The position numbers and the translations under genes were made by a program. Shown here one piece after another: positions 52,601 to 64,000 of a stretch of 64,000 bases of DNA. The stretch is from NCBI GenBank assembly GCA_036583965.1, contig JAZBQD010000019.1, forward strand, positions 20,835,085 through 20,899,084, written 5' to 3'. The number at the start of each line of letters is the position of its first letter. The first letter of the stretch is position 1. Source of the stretch: Prunella strophiata (Eukaryota; Chordata; Aves; Passeriformes; Prunellidae). The notes beneath the pieces were generated by a model. The model was not told where the DNA came from, did no database searches, and saw only the letters and a list, made by a program, of their open reading frames with translations.

Positions 52601-55600
52601 ACCCATACCATGAAATTCTTAGATCATCAGTGAGGTGGCAGAGGGCATTTACAAGTTGGATCTTAAGTTTGTCATTGCTTGTCAAAGGAGAAAGCATAAA
52701 AAGAAAAAAGCAGGCTAGTATAAAATAACAACTAGTTTAGAAGCTTGCTTCAACATTCATTCTTATTATTTCTCTTGTGTAGTTATTGGACAATTTATGT
52801 TTTATTTAATTCTGGTTTGAAAGAAGAGAGTCAGGTTATTTCAATTTATAGCTAGCTATACCTAGCTAGAGGTTTTCACCACTCTATAGTCACTGCTGTG
52901 ACTACACTGATATGAAGTTACATGTGACTCAGCCTTGAAGTTATCTGCTACCAGGTGAGTGAAAGAATTCTAGACAGAAGTACAGAGATTAATGAAGGCT
53001 GTCTCAACCTGCTTCTCCCATATACACTGAATTTTAGGCTGTCAGTTCTCTTGGACTGGATTACAGAAAACAGCAAACAACAGATATGATTGACCAGAGG
53101 GTTCCATTTCTGTGGTTTTGTAACACAAACCAAGGCTAGGCAAATAAAAAAGCAAGTGATTCTAAACAAATAAATGCCAGTATTTTATATTTTGTGAAAT
53201 GTACTGCTGTATTACCATGGCTAATTGAGTAATAAACATCCTGGGAGGATTAAGTATTTTCATAAACAGTGCTTGCAGGAGTCTTAGCCACTGATAGTAG
53301 TTTAAGGCAGTAGTTTAAGCACTCCTCATGCTCTGGGAACCAACATCCAGGGATAGAATCCAAAAGAAATACAGCACACACATACAAAATTCATGAGCAG
53401 GTGCAGTGGGAAGGTAACAATGTCCTCAGAAACCTCCTGGCTGTTTCATGGGCTCAGCTACTGCCTGTTAAGCCCATTAATCAAATTAAGACTAAACCTT
53501 GCAAGGCAGGTGCCTACCATTGTCCCAGCAAACAGCTTCATTCTCTTTGTACTTTGCAAATTTTTGGAAATGGAAGGGTGCACCCTGTTCAAAGGGGGCA
53601 GAGATGTTACAGAGTCCTCTAGCATTTGTGAGTCTCATAAAAGCAACTCCATCCAAGGGAGTTTATATCAATGTATTAGGTTTGTATTCAGCTGGCATTA
53701 AAATAAACAAACGGTGGAAGCACTGAAGAAGAAGCAAGCAACTATGAAAAGATAACTGCATGAGGAAGGAGAAAGACAGTGTGGTGTGATGTAATGGCAA
53801 GACAGTGGAGAGAAAAAGCAAATACTAAAACCAGAACATGCAAGCTGAGACAGAAAAGATTAAGTCTGAGCCCTAGCAGACTAACAAATTTACTGTGAAT
53901 TCTTTGTGGGGGAGACAGCTGCCACTGAGTGCACATAAACACTCCACAGCAGAGCAGCTTCAGAAAGCACAGCAGAGGTCATTCAGAAACTCTCCACATC
54001 TCAGAAAGCCTTTTTTATTTTAGAAGAAAAAAATCCAGAGTTTGTCATGAATGGTTTGATTTGTTTTCCAGGTCTGCAGAAACAGATGACACAGTAAAGC
54101 CTGGAAAGTGCATGTGAGCTCATAATTTTTACAGAAGCCCTAAACAACACAGCAAGCATCTCAGCCTTGGTGAGAAGACCATGCAGGTGTGCCTGCCACT
54201 CTAGGTGTATTTTAATAAAAAACTTGCCTTCCTGGACAAGAAACTAGTTTCACTTAGCTGTTCTATTTTAAAGAGCAATAAATTCCTCAGAAACCATAAG
54301 ATGTTAGACTGGTACAGAAGAAGTAATGAATAAATCGTTTGCATGGGATGTCAACATAGGGTGTGAGATATCAGTATAAGAGGTCAAAGCCAAAGGTAAG
54401 TTTAATGAAAACCCTTGAAAACTAATGAAAATCTTTCACTGGTTCAAGAAGGACTTCAAAGCAGTAGAACTGTCACAAAAGGGAAGAGCAGTTCAAGAAA
54501 TAAGTTATTAGGTGAATACACCTAGGGGAAAAAGGATATTTGTCTGAAGTGAGTACTGTATTCCTTTAAAAGGTTTGGATCTGTGTCTTCCTTAGGCACT
54601 ACAGAATGTAATACCATGCAGAGAAACTTCAATAACACTTTGCAAGGGCATTGAAAAGCTTGGCCATATTAAGAAATAGCCTCGTTTAGAACAAAGCTTC
54701 TGAGTGACATCCTGTTTTACTGTTGCGGCAGTGGCTGGAGACATTAACGTCCCCACCAGAGGTTACTGTCCCTGCAGCAAGGGCAATGAAGAAGACCCAT
54801 GTGTCCATTCCTCCACAGCTCCAATTCAGGAGCCAGCATGCAGCCTAACCTGACCATCCAAAGGGGCTGGCACTGCAGCACAGGCTGTGACCTGCAGCAG
54901 CTCAAGCACAAGCATATGTCCTGATCTGCCAGCTCTGCCAGGAGGCAGCTCAGAGGAATGATCAGAGACATGTGAATGATGACCTACTAAATGGCAAAGT
55001 TCAGTAAGGAAAGTCTTTAAGTCTCAAACATTGAATCCTTTCTGTCTCTTTGATTCTGCCACTGAAGTTGGCCACTTGCATTGTCTGTTCATTTACTACT
55101 CATAAACCCCAGCTACCTCTGAAGACAGTTGCAGTATAACATCCTATAAATCAAGTCAGGTCATGTGTGAACCAATTAATCTGAGACAATAGATAATATT
55201 TCCTGCTTTTCAATAAGCAATGTGACAAGTTAATATGGTGAACATTTAACACTTCCTAAACTGAGTTGATTTAGACTTAGTTTGGACAGTGCTTCTCCGT
55301 TGTCCAACATACCTGTTGTTCCTTGACAGAAAAATAATAAGAAAAAATCAAAACCACCTACTGTCTCTGTGGATGAGAAGGGCTTGCACATGTTAACATG
55401 ATACACAAAGTACACCATGAAATGCAGATGGGGAATATTCTCATTAGTCAGTGGATGTAATTTTGCATGTTAGAAGGGGCCACTGTTGATGTACTGGTCA
55501 TACTGAGATCATTTGACTATTCAGAAACCTTTTCTTAAATATCAGTTTTAGGGGTGTCCTGATGTAATGACAGCTTGGTTATTTATATCCTGCTTTGGTT

Positions 55601-55639
55601 TGTTTTTGCTTCTTGCTTCATGTCCATGTTGAAAGCATC
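49652..55639. other. Non-coding DNA, no gene seen
   Basis: Unique AT-rich DNA. A segment at about 51720-51870 hints at a MIR- or L2-like relic but is too weak to call. Overlapping frames at 51041-51582, 52110-52436 and 53393-53726 show no domain, and the last three overlap in different frames, as expected of non-coding DNA. Confidence 0.55.
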
Positions 55640-55765
55640 CTTCATTTCCATTCCAGACTACTGCTGGCTTAGCTATGCATTATTAAACAATAATTAGCTG
55701 CTAACCTACAATTAACTGTGTATCTGTGATGAAAACAAACAATCCTTAGACACAATTTGTAAGGT
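55640..55765. other. Possible conserved non-coding element
   Basis: Repeat-free, with 'gctatgcattattaaacaat', 'aattagctgctaacc' and 'tacaattaactgtgtat': several homeodomain-type TAAT/ATTA cores in a row. It resembles developmental enhancer cores; no direct evidence. Confidence 0.2.
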
Positions 55766-58700
55766 GCTTCATAAAGAAATCTTGTTAACAGCTGTTTTCA
55801 TTACTGTTAGCATGCATACACAATGGTCCAGCAGGTGCCACAAGGTCTATCCTAGAGACTGAAGCCTTTGGGCAAGCAGGTTTGAAATCCACCTGCTTCC
55901 CTTGCTACAAAAAAAAAAAAAAAAAAGAATCACAGCCCTACACAGTAAGATTTGGCTGGAGGGATTGCTTAAGTCAACTCCCTCTACCTGGTACTATGTC
56001 AAAGGCATCAACTGAATTATCAGTTTCCCCAAATTACACCCCAGTAGGAATGCAAATTCTTTGTCCAGAACCAGGAATGGCTGAACTTCTGCATACAGTC
56101 AGATGCCAAACAAGGTCAATCAAGTTAAAATTGGCTTTCCAATGCTGCCATGTGGGCTACAGCCCAAATTTCACTGCTCTGTGCAAAGGAAAATCATGCC
56201 AGATACATTTAAATAGAGCAAAAATGGCACCTGGAACAACATGATCTGGTTAAATGAACAATGACTGCAAGCAGTGATCAGAAAAAATGCAGTCCCACTA
56301 CAGACACCTAAATCAGACTTACAGGACAGTCCACACTTCTCCGTATCTCCTCCAGGATGTATATGCAATTTCCAGTAACAAGTGCTTATGATCACACTCT
56401 TCAGTGTTGTGAATTTTATGTTAAAATATCACTTTGCATTTTCAGAAGGCAAATCAATGTTCACAAGCACATCCTCCCTGCTATTATTCTATAAGTTTTA
56501 GAACTGTCCACCAGATTTTCTTATATGAAGATTTCCAATAAAGAAATTTTTTTCTAGTAACAGAGAGTATGGCCACTCCTGTCCACTGACATCTTTGACA
56601 ACTTTGAGGCCATAATTCATATTATGGATTTTATCATAGTTTTTATCTGCACAACTCAAGTCAGAAAATGTTATTTTCCAGACCTACAATTCCAATTCCA
56701 AAAGTGAAAAATTAAACAATGAATGATAAGAAAAAAAAAAAAAAACAAACCCAAACAAGTTGTTAATTCAGTTTTACTTCTGTAAAGTAAAAACCAGCCT
56801 TCTCTCTTTCTTTTTTTCCCCCTTCTTTTAAAGGGTCTGCCTGCATATCAAAAGAGGAAGAGAAATGGCAGGGGTCTGGAGTGATTTTTTCCTAAAATCT
56901 TTGCCTTCTATGAATGAATTGGCACAAGACTGCAGAAAATAATGCCCCTGACTTGAAACATGATGAAGTTATGATTTAGTCCTCATCTAAAGTCCATATA
57001 GTTCTACAGTAAAATGTATCCATGATATCAATAAAATATACTAATAAAAGCTGAGAATTTCTGTCTCAAAGAGATTAAATAAACAAGTGGATTTCTGAAT
57101 TCTAAGTGAAGTACATAGGTGTTTTGAATTAATAGTCATTATTTCTCTCCACATCCTTAGTCTGAATTAATGGACCATTTCAGGTGGATGGCACAAGAGC
57201 TGCAAAACTCTCAGATGCCAAAGCAATAAACGTGACAGGTACTGCAAATGTAACTTGCCAGATGGAGCTTAACTCTACCCATGGATAATAGTAATCACTC
57301 CTCTTGTTTTCTCTGTAATGTCCTATTGGAAGAAGTGGGATACAGCACTGCCTAACCACTGTCACCTTTCATTGCCACCAAGCTGTCCCTCAGCTTTAGA
57401 AGGACAAAAAAGCAAGGGAAGAACAGCTAACAACAGGAAAAAAGTCTTAAAAAATGTAATCCCCAAATCCTTCTGACCTTCAGCTACAGCTGCCATTAAA
57501 TCAGGTTTGAATAGAAGAGAAATACTAAGTTCCAAGTGACCAAACCTGACAGAAGTAGAGGGAGAGCCAGCCTGTGCTATTCCCTCTCTTCGCTTCTAGA
57601 ACAATCCTCAGTGTTCTAAGGTGTTATTTACACCCTCTGCCTTGCTCAATATTCAACTCTCTTGGGTGATGACACTGCCATCTTTTCACCCTATTTCCCT
57701 CCTCATAGTAGAAGCCCTGATGCCATTCAACTGTGGCTGTCTTTGATGCCTCAGGTCCACCACTACAATAGAAAGCAGGAGGGCACAAGTGCCTGCCAAG
57801 AGTTGCAGCAGAAGATCCTCCAAAGCCATGCCAAAGGAAAGCTGGCCCTGTGGAGAGAGCAACTCAGAGACTCAGAATCTGAAACAGAGACCTATCTCAA
57901 AAAGTGTAACAAACCATTAGAAAAGAACAAGCCACAGACTGCAGCCCTAACAACTCACTCCTTGTGATACAGCATTTCCTAAGGCCAAAGTGAACAGAGC
58001 AGATCCTGGTCCTTAACAATCCATTGCCAGGCTCTCACCTTCCTGTCCAGTTCATGCCAACTTCCCCTCCTTTTTTTTTCCTCCAGGAATCACATGGAGC
58101 AGATGTGAACACCATTCCCATGGCTTCAGTTAAGAAATGACAAAATAAATAACTTGCAAGCATTGGACATTAGCTGAGAGGCATCCAGAGAGACACTAAG
58201 CCTTTGCACAGCAGATTGTAAGTGGCCCTTGCTTCTTGCCAGGACAACAAATGTTGCAGGCAAGCAAGCAGAAATTTCTCTGCTGTGCTTGAGTCCATAA
58301 ACAGGACAACGTGTAATCAGCCATCTGAGCACCAAAGAATTATTCATCTTCAGGCAAGCAACAATACCTCAGAATGAGTCAGATGTGGGGGTGGAAGAAG
58401 TCCTCCATGTGAGAGCCTCCCACTGCAGTGGTTCTTTCTGAGGCATATACACAACATACAGCCCTCCTTCTTCCTCCCATCCATCTTTGCTTTCCACCTT
58501 GGCATTCTTATTTATGTCTGGCAGCTGGAAATCCTGCTGATTCCCAGCAACCACACAGAGCTCTGTTTCACAGCAGTTTCAGCTGCCCTCCTGGCTCTGG
58601 GGGAAGCCCATAAGCTCTGCTGCACAGATCCTCCCCTAGTGCTTTTAAAGCTGGATGCCTTCTGGGACTCCAGAGAAACAGGCTGTATATTCTGACCTGC

Positions 58701-58779
58701 CTACCATATCTACATTTCCAAATTTCATTCTCACTAATTGCTAAATCTCAAGACAAGACAAGCAGGTCACAGCAGTAGT
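55766..58779. other. Non-coding DNA, no gene seen
   Basis: Unique sequence with A-runs at 55909-55926 (18 A) and about 56731-56745. A 101-codon plus-strand frame at 57662-57967 is polar and motif-free. No repeat family recognised. Confidence 0.55.
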
Positions 58780-58900
58780 CACCTGAACAGCCATTGCTCA
58801 CAACATAAAGAACAATTAATTATGCAAGTCTGACAGCTGACAGAGTAAATGGCAATGCATTAGGCCATTAAGACAACTATATACAACTTAAGTAGTATAT
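58780..58900. promoter_or_regulatory. Candidate MEIS/homeodomain enhancer element
   Basis: The segment has 'gaacaattaattatgcaagt' followed directly by 'ctgacagctgacagagtaaa': two TGACAG boxes (the MEIS/PREP core) in tandem around a CAGCTG E-box, next to an AATTAATTA homeodomain cluster. 'ggcaatgcattaggccatta' follows. No repeat or frame explains it. Regulatory function is inferred from motif clustering. Confidence 0.3.
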
Positions 58901-59296
58901 GTAAACATATATGAGACAAACATGAGGGGAAGTGTGGCACGTATGAGGAGTGCAGAATCAGTTTTAGCTTGTTTTTCTATGGATATCTCTAATGAGGCTG
59001 TGTTTATAACAACGAAACAAATCTACAAATCTGGGTACTAGAGACCCAAGTGTTCATATAAGTTTTAATACAAATGACATTGCTCCAGCAGAGAACAAGA
59101 GGATTAGCTGCTGCCTAAATATAATCAATTGGGAGCTAAGACAATGATGCATAAGATTTGGGCCCTAAACATATTTTCAAGTCTTGAGTCTACTCTGAGG
59201 GCATTATGCTAATACATCCACAGCAAAGAGTAATCAAATAGAGTCTCCAGGAATACTGACCCTACCAAAAAAAAAAAAAGCTTCTAAAGCATAGAT

Positions 59297-59632
59297 ATCA
59301 CAGAATGACTGGGCTTGGAAGGGACCTCTGAAGGTCATCTCATCCAACCCCCCTTCTAAAGCAGGTTAATCTTGAGGAGGTGCACAGGATCACATTCACG
59401 CATTTTTTGAGTATCTCTAGAAAAAGAAATCTCACAACCTCTCTGGGAAGCCTATTCCAGTCTCTGCCACCTGCACAGTAAAGAAGTTCCTCCTGTTCAG
59501 ATGGAGCTTCCTGTGTTTCAGTTTGTGCCTATTGCCCCTTCCCCTGCCACTGGCACCACAGAAGAGTCTGGCTCCATCCTCTTGACATCCATCCTTACGA
59601 TGTTTTGTATACATTGATAAGATCCCAAACAA
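59297..59632 (-). repeat. CR1 LINE 3' fragment, minus strand
   Basis: The left edge 'tatcacagaatgactgggct' is the antisense CR1 tail. It continues 'ggaagggacctctgaaggtc', 'atctcatccaaccccccttc', 'ctctctgggaagcctattcc', 'aagaagttcctcctgttcag', 'cctcttgacatccatcctta' and 'acattgataagatccc', all in CR1 antisense order. The tail has lost its 8-bp repeats. A run of 13 A at 59267-59279 precedes it. It is 5'-truncated near 59632. Confidence 0.95.
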
Positions 59633-62600
59633 GTCTGTTCCTTTAATTCAGGTATTCCTTTCCATATTCTTCTGCTCAAAGTGAAAACAAAATAAGGTCT
59701 GACCTCTTAATTACCACATTTTTAAGTCTTTATTCTTAAGATCCTGAGGAAACAAGACAATTGGAATCCAATCCTACTCACTCATAAGACAGGCCTCCTA
59801 CTTAAATCTAAATCATATGCATTCAAAACATCCATTTCTGTTTCTACCACAGCACAGAGTAAATTTTCTGCTCTCTGCTTTACACATCTCTAGAATCAAA
59901 GTGGAACTTCAGGATCTAAATACCACTATGAAAGACCTAGGCCAAGAACCAGGGAGAAGGGAAAGGCAATACACCACCTGATGGAATTCACAATGCATTA
60001 CCCATACCACCAGAACAGTCCCTGTGAACCTGGTTGTGAGATGGACCAAGGACACTTATTTCACTAGAGGGGAAAGAAAAGAACCATTTACAGAGTAGGT
60101 TTCTTGACAGATGCTGAATGAATAGAGTAAGGATTAGAAAACAGTAGCTCCTGGCTCAGAACCTGTATCCAGCCTGCTACAGCCTTTTAGCTTTCTAGAT
60201 GAAGTACTGCAACCCCAAAGCAGCTTGGCAGCTCACCTCCCTCTGCAAGATGCTTGTATTCCACTTGCTGTGGTCTGCCCCATTAATCTTCTCACCATCA
60301 AATTTGCTCTTACCTCTTGCTTCCTGTATTAAGTTCTTCTAAGAGAAGGATAATATATTAAAGGAATAATAATAACACTGATAACAATAGTCTAAGAAAT
60401 ACATACTTCTTTCTCCATATTTCCCCTCAGTTTGATTAGTCTCCAAGCAAGAGCAGCATTAATCACTGGGACAAGAGATAAAAGATAAAGTCCAATTTGA
60501 ATTTTGCTGTGTGCTACTGAGAATGTATGTGTGTGTTCAGGCAGGAGGGAGGGAGGCCGCAGGATAATCTGTCATTTTATATATTTATGCTGTTGGAGGC
60601 AGTCGGGACTGGTTCTCCATTGTTACCACAGATTAAAATCATTCATGTCCTTATACTTTCATTGGAGGTCATCTTTCAGGAAAAGAGAGATATTATGACC
60701 AAGTTAAATTCAAGCTATTTCTGCAAATCTATGTGTATGGCTTGGACACTGAGGCTATTGCTTGGATGTTAGATAGAAGAACACAACATATAGTATTTTT
60801 TTGTCCTTACCTGACCTGACTCTTTTTACACTGAGTTTTCTTGCTTTGAAACAGTTATGGGAAAAGAACTGTTGCAAAGTGAGAGGAAAAGGTGCATTTT
60901 AAATTATCTTATTAGAAGTGAGTGATCCCAGCTCTTTTCTGACTTCAAACTTCCATGGAAGAATCCATAGATCCTCAGATCTCACTTCTAGCATTTCTAC
61001 TGAACTGAGCCCCAGCCAGCTTGGCAAAATAAAAGACTTTATCCCTAGGGAACATGGACTGTGGAACCAAACAAAGACTAAAAGTAGAAGAGTGGTTGCT
61101 AGGCCATATAGTATGAGTTTGAATTTCCCTAAAACCTTTGCTTCTCCAAAATAAAGTGCCTAGAACCACCAGCCTACCAGTTCTGGCCAGGTAGGAACTA
61201 GGGACTCTCCTTCTTTAAATCATGCTGGTTCTTTCCCATATCTCTGTGAGAGAGATGTATCTCATCCTTTGGATCTTAGTTGCCATCTGTCCCTCATTCA
61301 TCCTTTCTGTACCCACTTTGATGCATTTAGCCATTAGAGCATTTTCAACATTTCCTAGTCTCTTATTCATGCCCCCTATAAAACTACTGGTATTCCCTGG
61401 GAATTGTCTTTACCCAGAAATCAATTTCCTTAGAACATCTAATCTGAGACCCAGTAAAATGGGCAATACAGCACCAGTCGAAAACTCTAAAAGTAATTAT
61501 CAGGGAAGAAGAGCCCTTTATTAGTAATTTTAAGGGTGAAAAGCCAACACATTTTATATGCAAATACAAATACCAAACACCAAATAATAACTTTTCCTCC
61601 AAAAAGCCACTGTAAGAAAAAAGGGAAACATTTATATTCTATGCAATACCAGGAGAACTGAAATCTAGTTTTTCACCCCTTTGGCTTTATTTTTCCTTGG
61701 AAATTTTGTGGAAACACATTCTTATCGTTCAGAATATAATAGAAGTAATTTTTAAATCAAAATGAACAACATCCCACCTACTCATATGCCATCTAAGGGA
61801 GGAGATAAAGAATTGGTGGTTGCATAGCCTGTCTTGTTAATCACTACTTTTACGAGCTGTACCGTGACAGACATATCTTGCAAATCAGTGACAACTCATC
61901 CCACAGATGAAAAAGAAACTAGCAGAAATCCTTCTGTTTCTGTTAGCTAACAACACCATCATTCTGCAGAAAATCCAAGGCATTAATTAGATGGTTTCAG
62001 AAAGCATGTCTGTCACAACAACATGGATGTGTTTCCAATTCCTGTGCATTCACTGAAATGAATGATCTAGGAAAGGTAAGAGGTACATTCCCACTTCTAT
62101 GCCAGTCCTGTAAAAAAAAACAAAAACCCAAACCAAACAAATAAAATGGAACTATATGTTCAGGAAGCATTCTGGCAATGTCTGCAGCTTCTAGGCATTT
62201 CCCTGAAGTATATAAATAGCTATAACAAAACATGAGCCAATCCTCCAACTATATTTAAGCCATAGCCATTGATTCTACTCCTATTTGTTTCCAAGTAGTT
62301 GCTTTTGCAATATTGGATCTCTTCATCATATCTTGTCGCTGCACAACCATTCTAGAACAGCACACTTTTCCTATTTTTTCACTAGGCTTGGGATCAAATG
62401 TATGGTCAACTAGAATAGCTTTAGTTCCTGAGTACTGTATTAATCAGATTTTGAAAATAATGTTTCACGTGACTTTCAAGAATCGTTTTTGACAGAGTAA
62501 ATGACACGTCTAAATGCACAAAGGGATACTATGCTCTGAAAAAGGTGCATACTGATGTTATTAATTTTACTTTCTGAGCAATGTATGCCTGTCTGCCTGC

Positions 62601-64000
62601 AGAAGGCAGGTATCAGCTTACTACAGCTGTTACTTCAGCTTCCTTATTCTTTTATTCCAGAAAAAGGGTGTGCTTGTTCACCTAAAGGCAAGTAAAAATT
62701 TCAATAGTTCTTGTTCAAGACAAAACGAAGTATCAGAGAAAAATCTAAAAAGATTCTGAAATTCTAGAAAAGTGCTAGACCTGCCCCCTTTTACCCTCCC
62801 CTTGCTCTTTGATGCTGGGCCAAATCTTCCTTTCCAAAATGACAGGAGAACAGAACTGGGTGAATGTGTCAAAAACACCAGCTGAGATTTTGTGCAAGAT
62901 ACAATTGATTGCTCAGGCCTGTAAGTTAAGGGAATGTAATCTCAACCCTTTTAGAGATGAATCTGCCAACTCAGACCTTCTCTAAACTATTAGACTAAAG
63001 AAATAAAAAGGCAGTGTGGATCCTAACAAAACACAGAGAGAAGTGGCTGAAGTGACTACTTGCTAATGTTGCTATATAAAAATGGGTTATCCAAAGAATT
63101 AGTGTAAGCTCTATTTTGAGAAATTATGCTATATGCCAACTTGTGACTCTCAAGTTTGCCATACACATTCAGTCAAACCCCTTCCCTGGAGTCATGAGAC
63201 AGACAACTCCATTTGGAGCCAACAATGGCTACTAAGTTTAATGTTCCAATATCACTGCTGGTAATGCCAACAAATGACAGCACACACCCGCATATGCATG
63301 AACTGTTTTACAAGCACAATGTTCTTTACTACTGTAATTGTGCTCAGCAGAAATACAAGGCTGAGTTTACTTTCATCATCAGTACTTGTCAGCACTGGGG
63401 AGCATAGGCTGGAAAAATAATATTACAGCAAAATCACATTATTCTTTTGAATGGGCACTGTGCTTGTGGCTCACTTATGGCACTTCTAGAAAGCTGGCTC
63501 CCTATGGCACTTTCAGAAGTGCAGCACAACTGTCTTCTGCAGAGTGGATGAAACCATGAAAAGGTAAGATTCGTTTTTAGATTATGTGAATGTTACAGGT
63601 AATCTGAGTATCCTGAATACAGCATCAATAAATACAATTTAAACACACCATTCCACTTGCACATCTAATACTCACTTGGAGAATATTTTTGTGCCTTTCC
63701 CATACAGAACATTATCATATCATATACATGTTTCTGGTTAGGTAGCTATTACATTACACACCAAAGATTCTGTATTTCAATGCACTAAATCTATTTCTAA
63801 ATTACATATTTGTAAAGTATTTAGAGGTCATTTGGTATTATTGAATTTGTAACTGTTACCTACATGAACAACAGTCTGCATGAAAATTTTCAACATTTGG
63901 ATTCTTGCTTCCAAACTCTGCCTTCTTTCTCTGCTCAAAGCACGTTACCATTTACAGAAGAGATGTGACTGTGAATAAGTAAATGTTATTTTGTGAATAT
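59633..64000. other. Non-coding DNA, no gene seen
   Basis: Unique AT-rich DNA to the end of the window. The patch at about 60550-60700 is repeat-free and contains rare CpG within otherwise AT-rich sequence, so it may be conserved. Frames at 60504-60772, 61222-61524 and 63213-63407 have no recognisable domain. Confidence 0.6.

Overview
This window reads as non-coding DNA from a bird genome. The main evidence is a set of CR1 LINE copies ending in the avian CR1 3' signature: a 'ggttggactcgatgatct' block, then 'tccaacct', then a tail of 8-bp units such as 'attctgtg'. Older amniote CR1 relics and MIR-like SINE relics lie beside the younger copies. The sequence is AT-rich, no CpG island is obvious, and reading frames are broken by stops throughout. 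No protein-coding gene can be assigned with confidence. The window is best explained as intergenic sequence or the inside of a very large intron.

Layout. 1-5.5 kb: unique AT-rich DNA. 5.5-6.4 kb: a possible ancient CR1 and then a clear CR1 on the minus strand. 6.4-21 kb: mostly unique DNA with a CR1 fragment at 12.8 kb, an ancient CR1 at 14.4 kb and two stretches that look like conserved non-coding DNA. 21.2-22.8 kb: a CR1 tail, an A-rich tract, an uninterrupted run of 924 G, and another CR1 3' stub starting exactly where the G run ends. 22.8-38 kb: unique DNA with a MIR relic, a 31-T run, a decayed CR1 and several homeodomain/POU-motif-rich patches. 38.5-40.1 kb: two CR1 copies in the same orientation but of different subfamilies. 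40.35-40.6 kb: an open minus-strand segment preceded by a good splice-acceptor pattern, a weak exon candidate. 42-45 kb: ancient CR1 reverse-transcriptase debris, another ancient CR1 and a well-preserved MIR. 48.9-49.7 kb: broken frames that look protein-like, a possible retrocopy of an unidentified gene. 50-64 kb: unique DNA with one CR1 at 59.3 kb.

I see no operon, virus, CRISPR array or new gene system. The most striking object is the poly-G block, which I regard as an assembly or sequencing artefact until long reads show otherwise. The long glycine and proline reading frames across it should not be annotated as proteins. The other items worth checking are the exon candidate, the possible retrocopy and the motif-rich non-coding patches.
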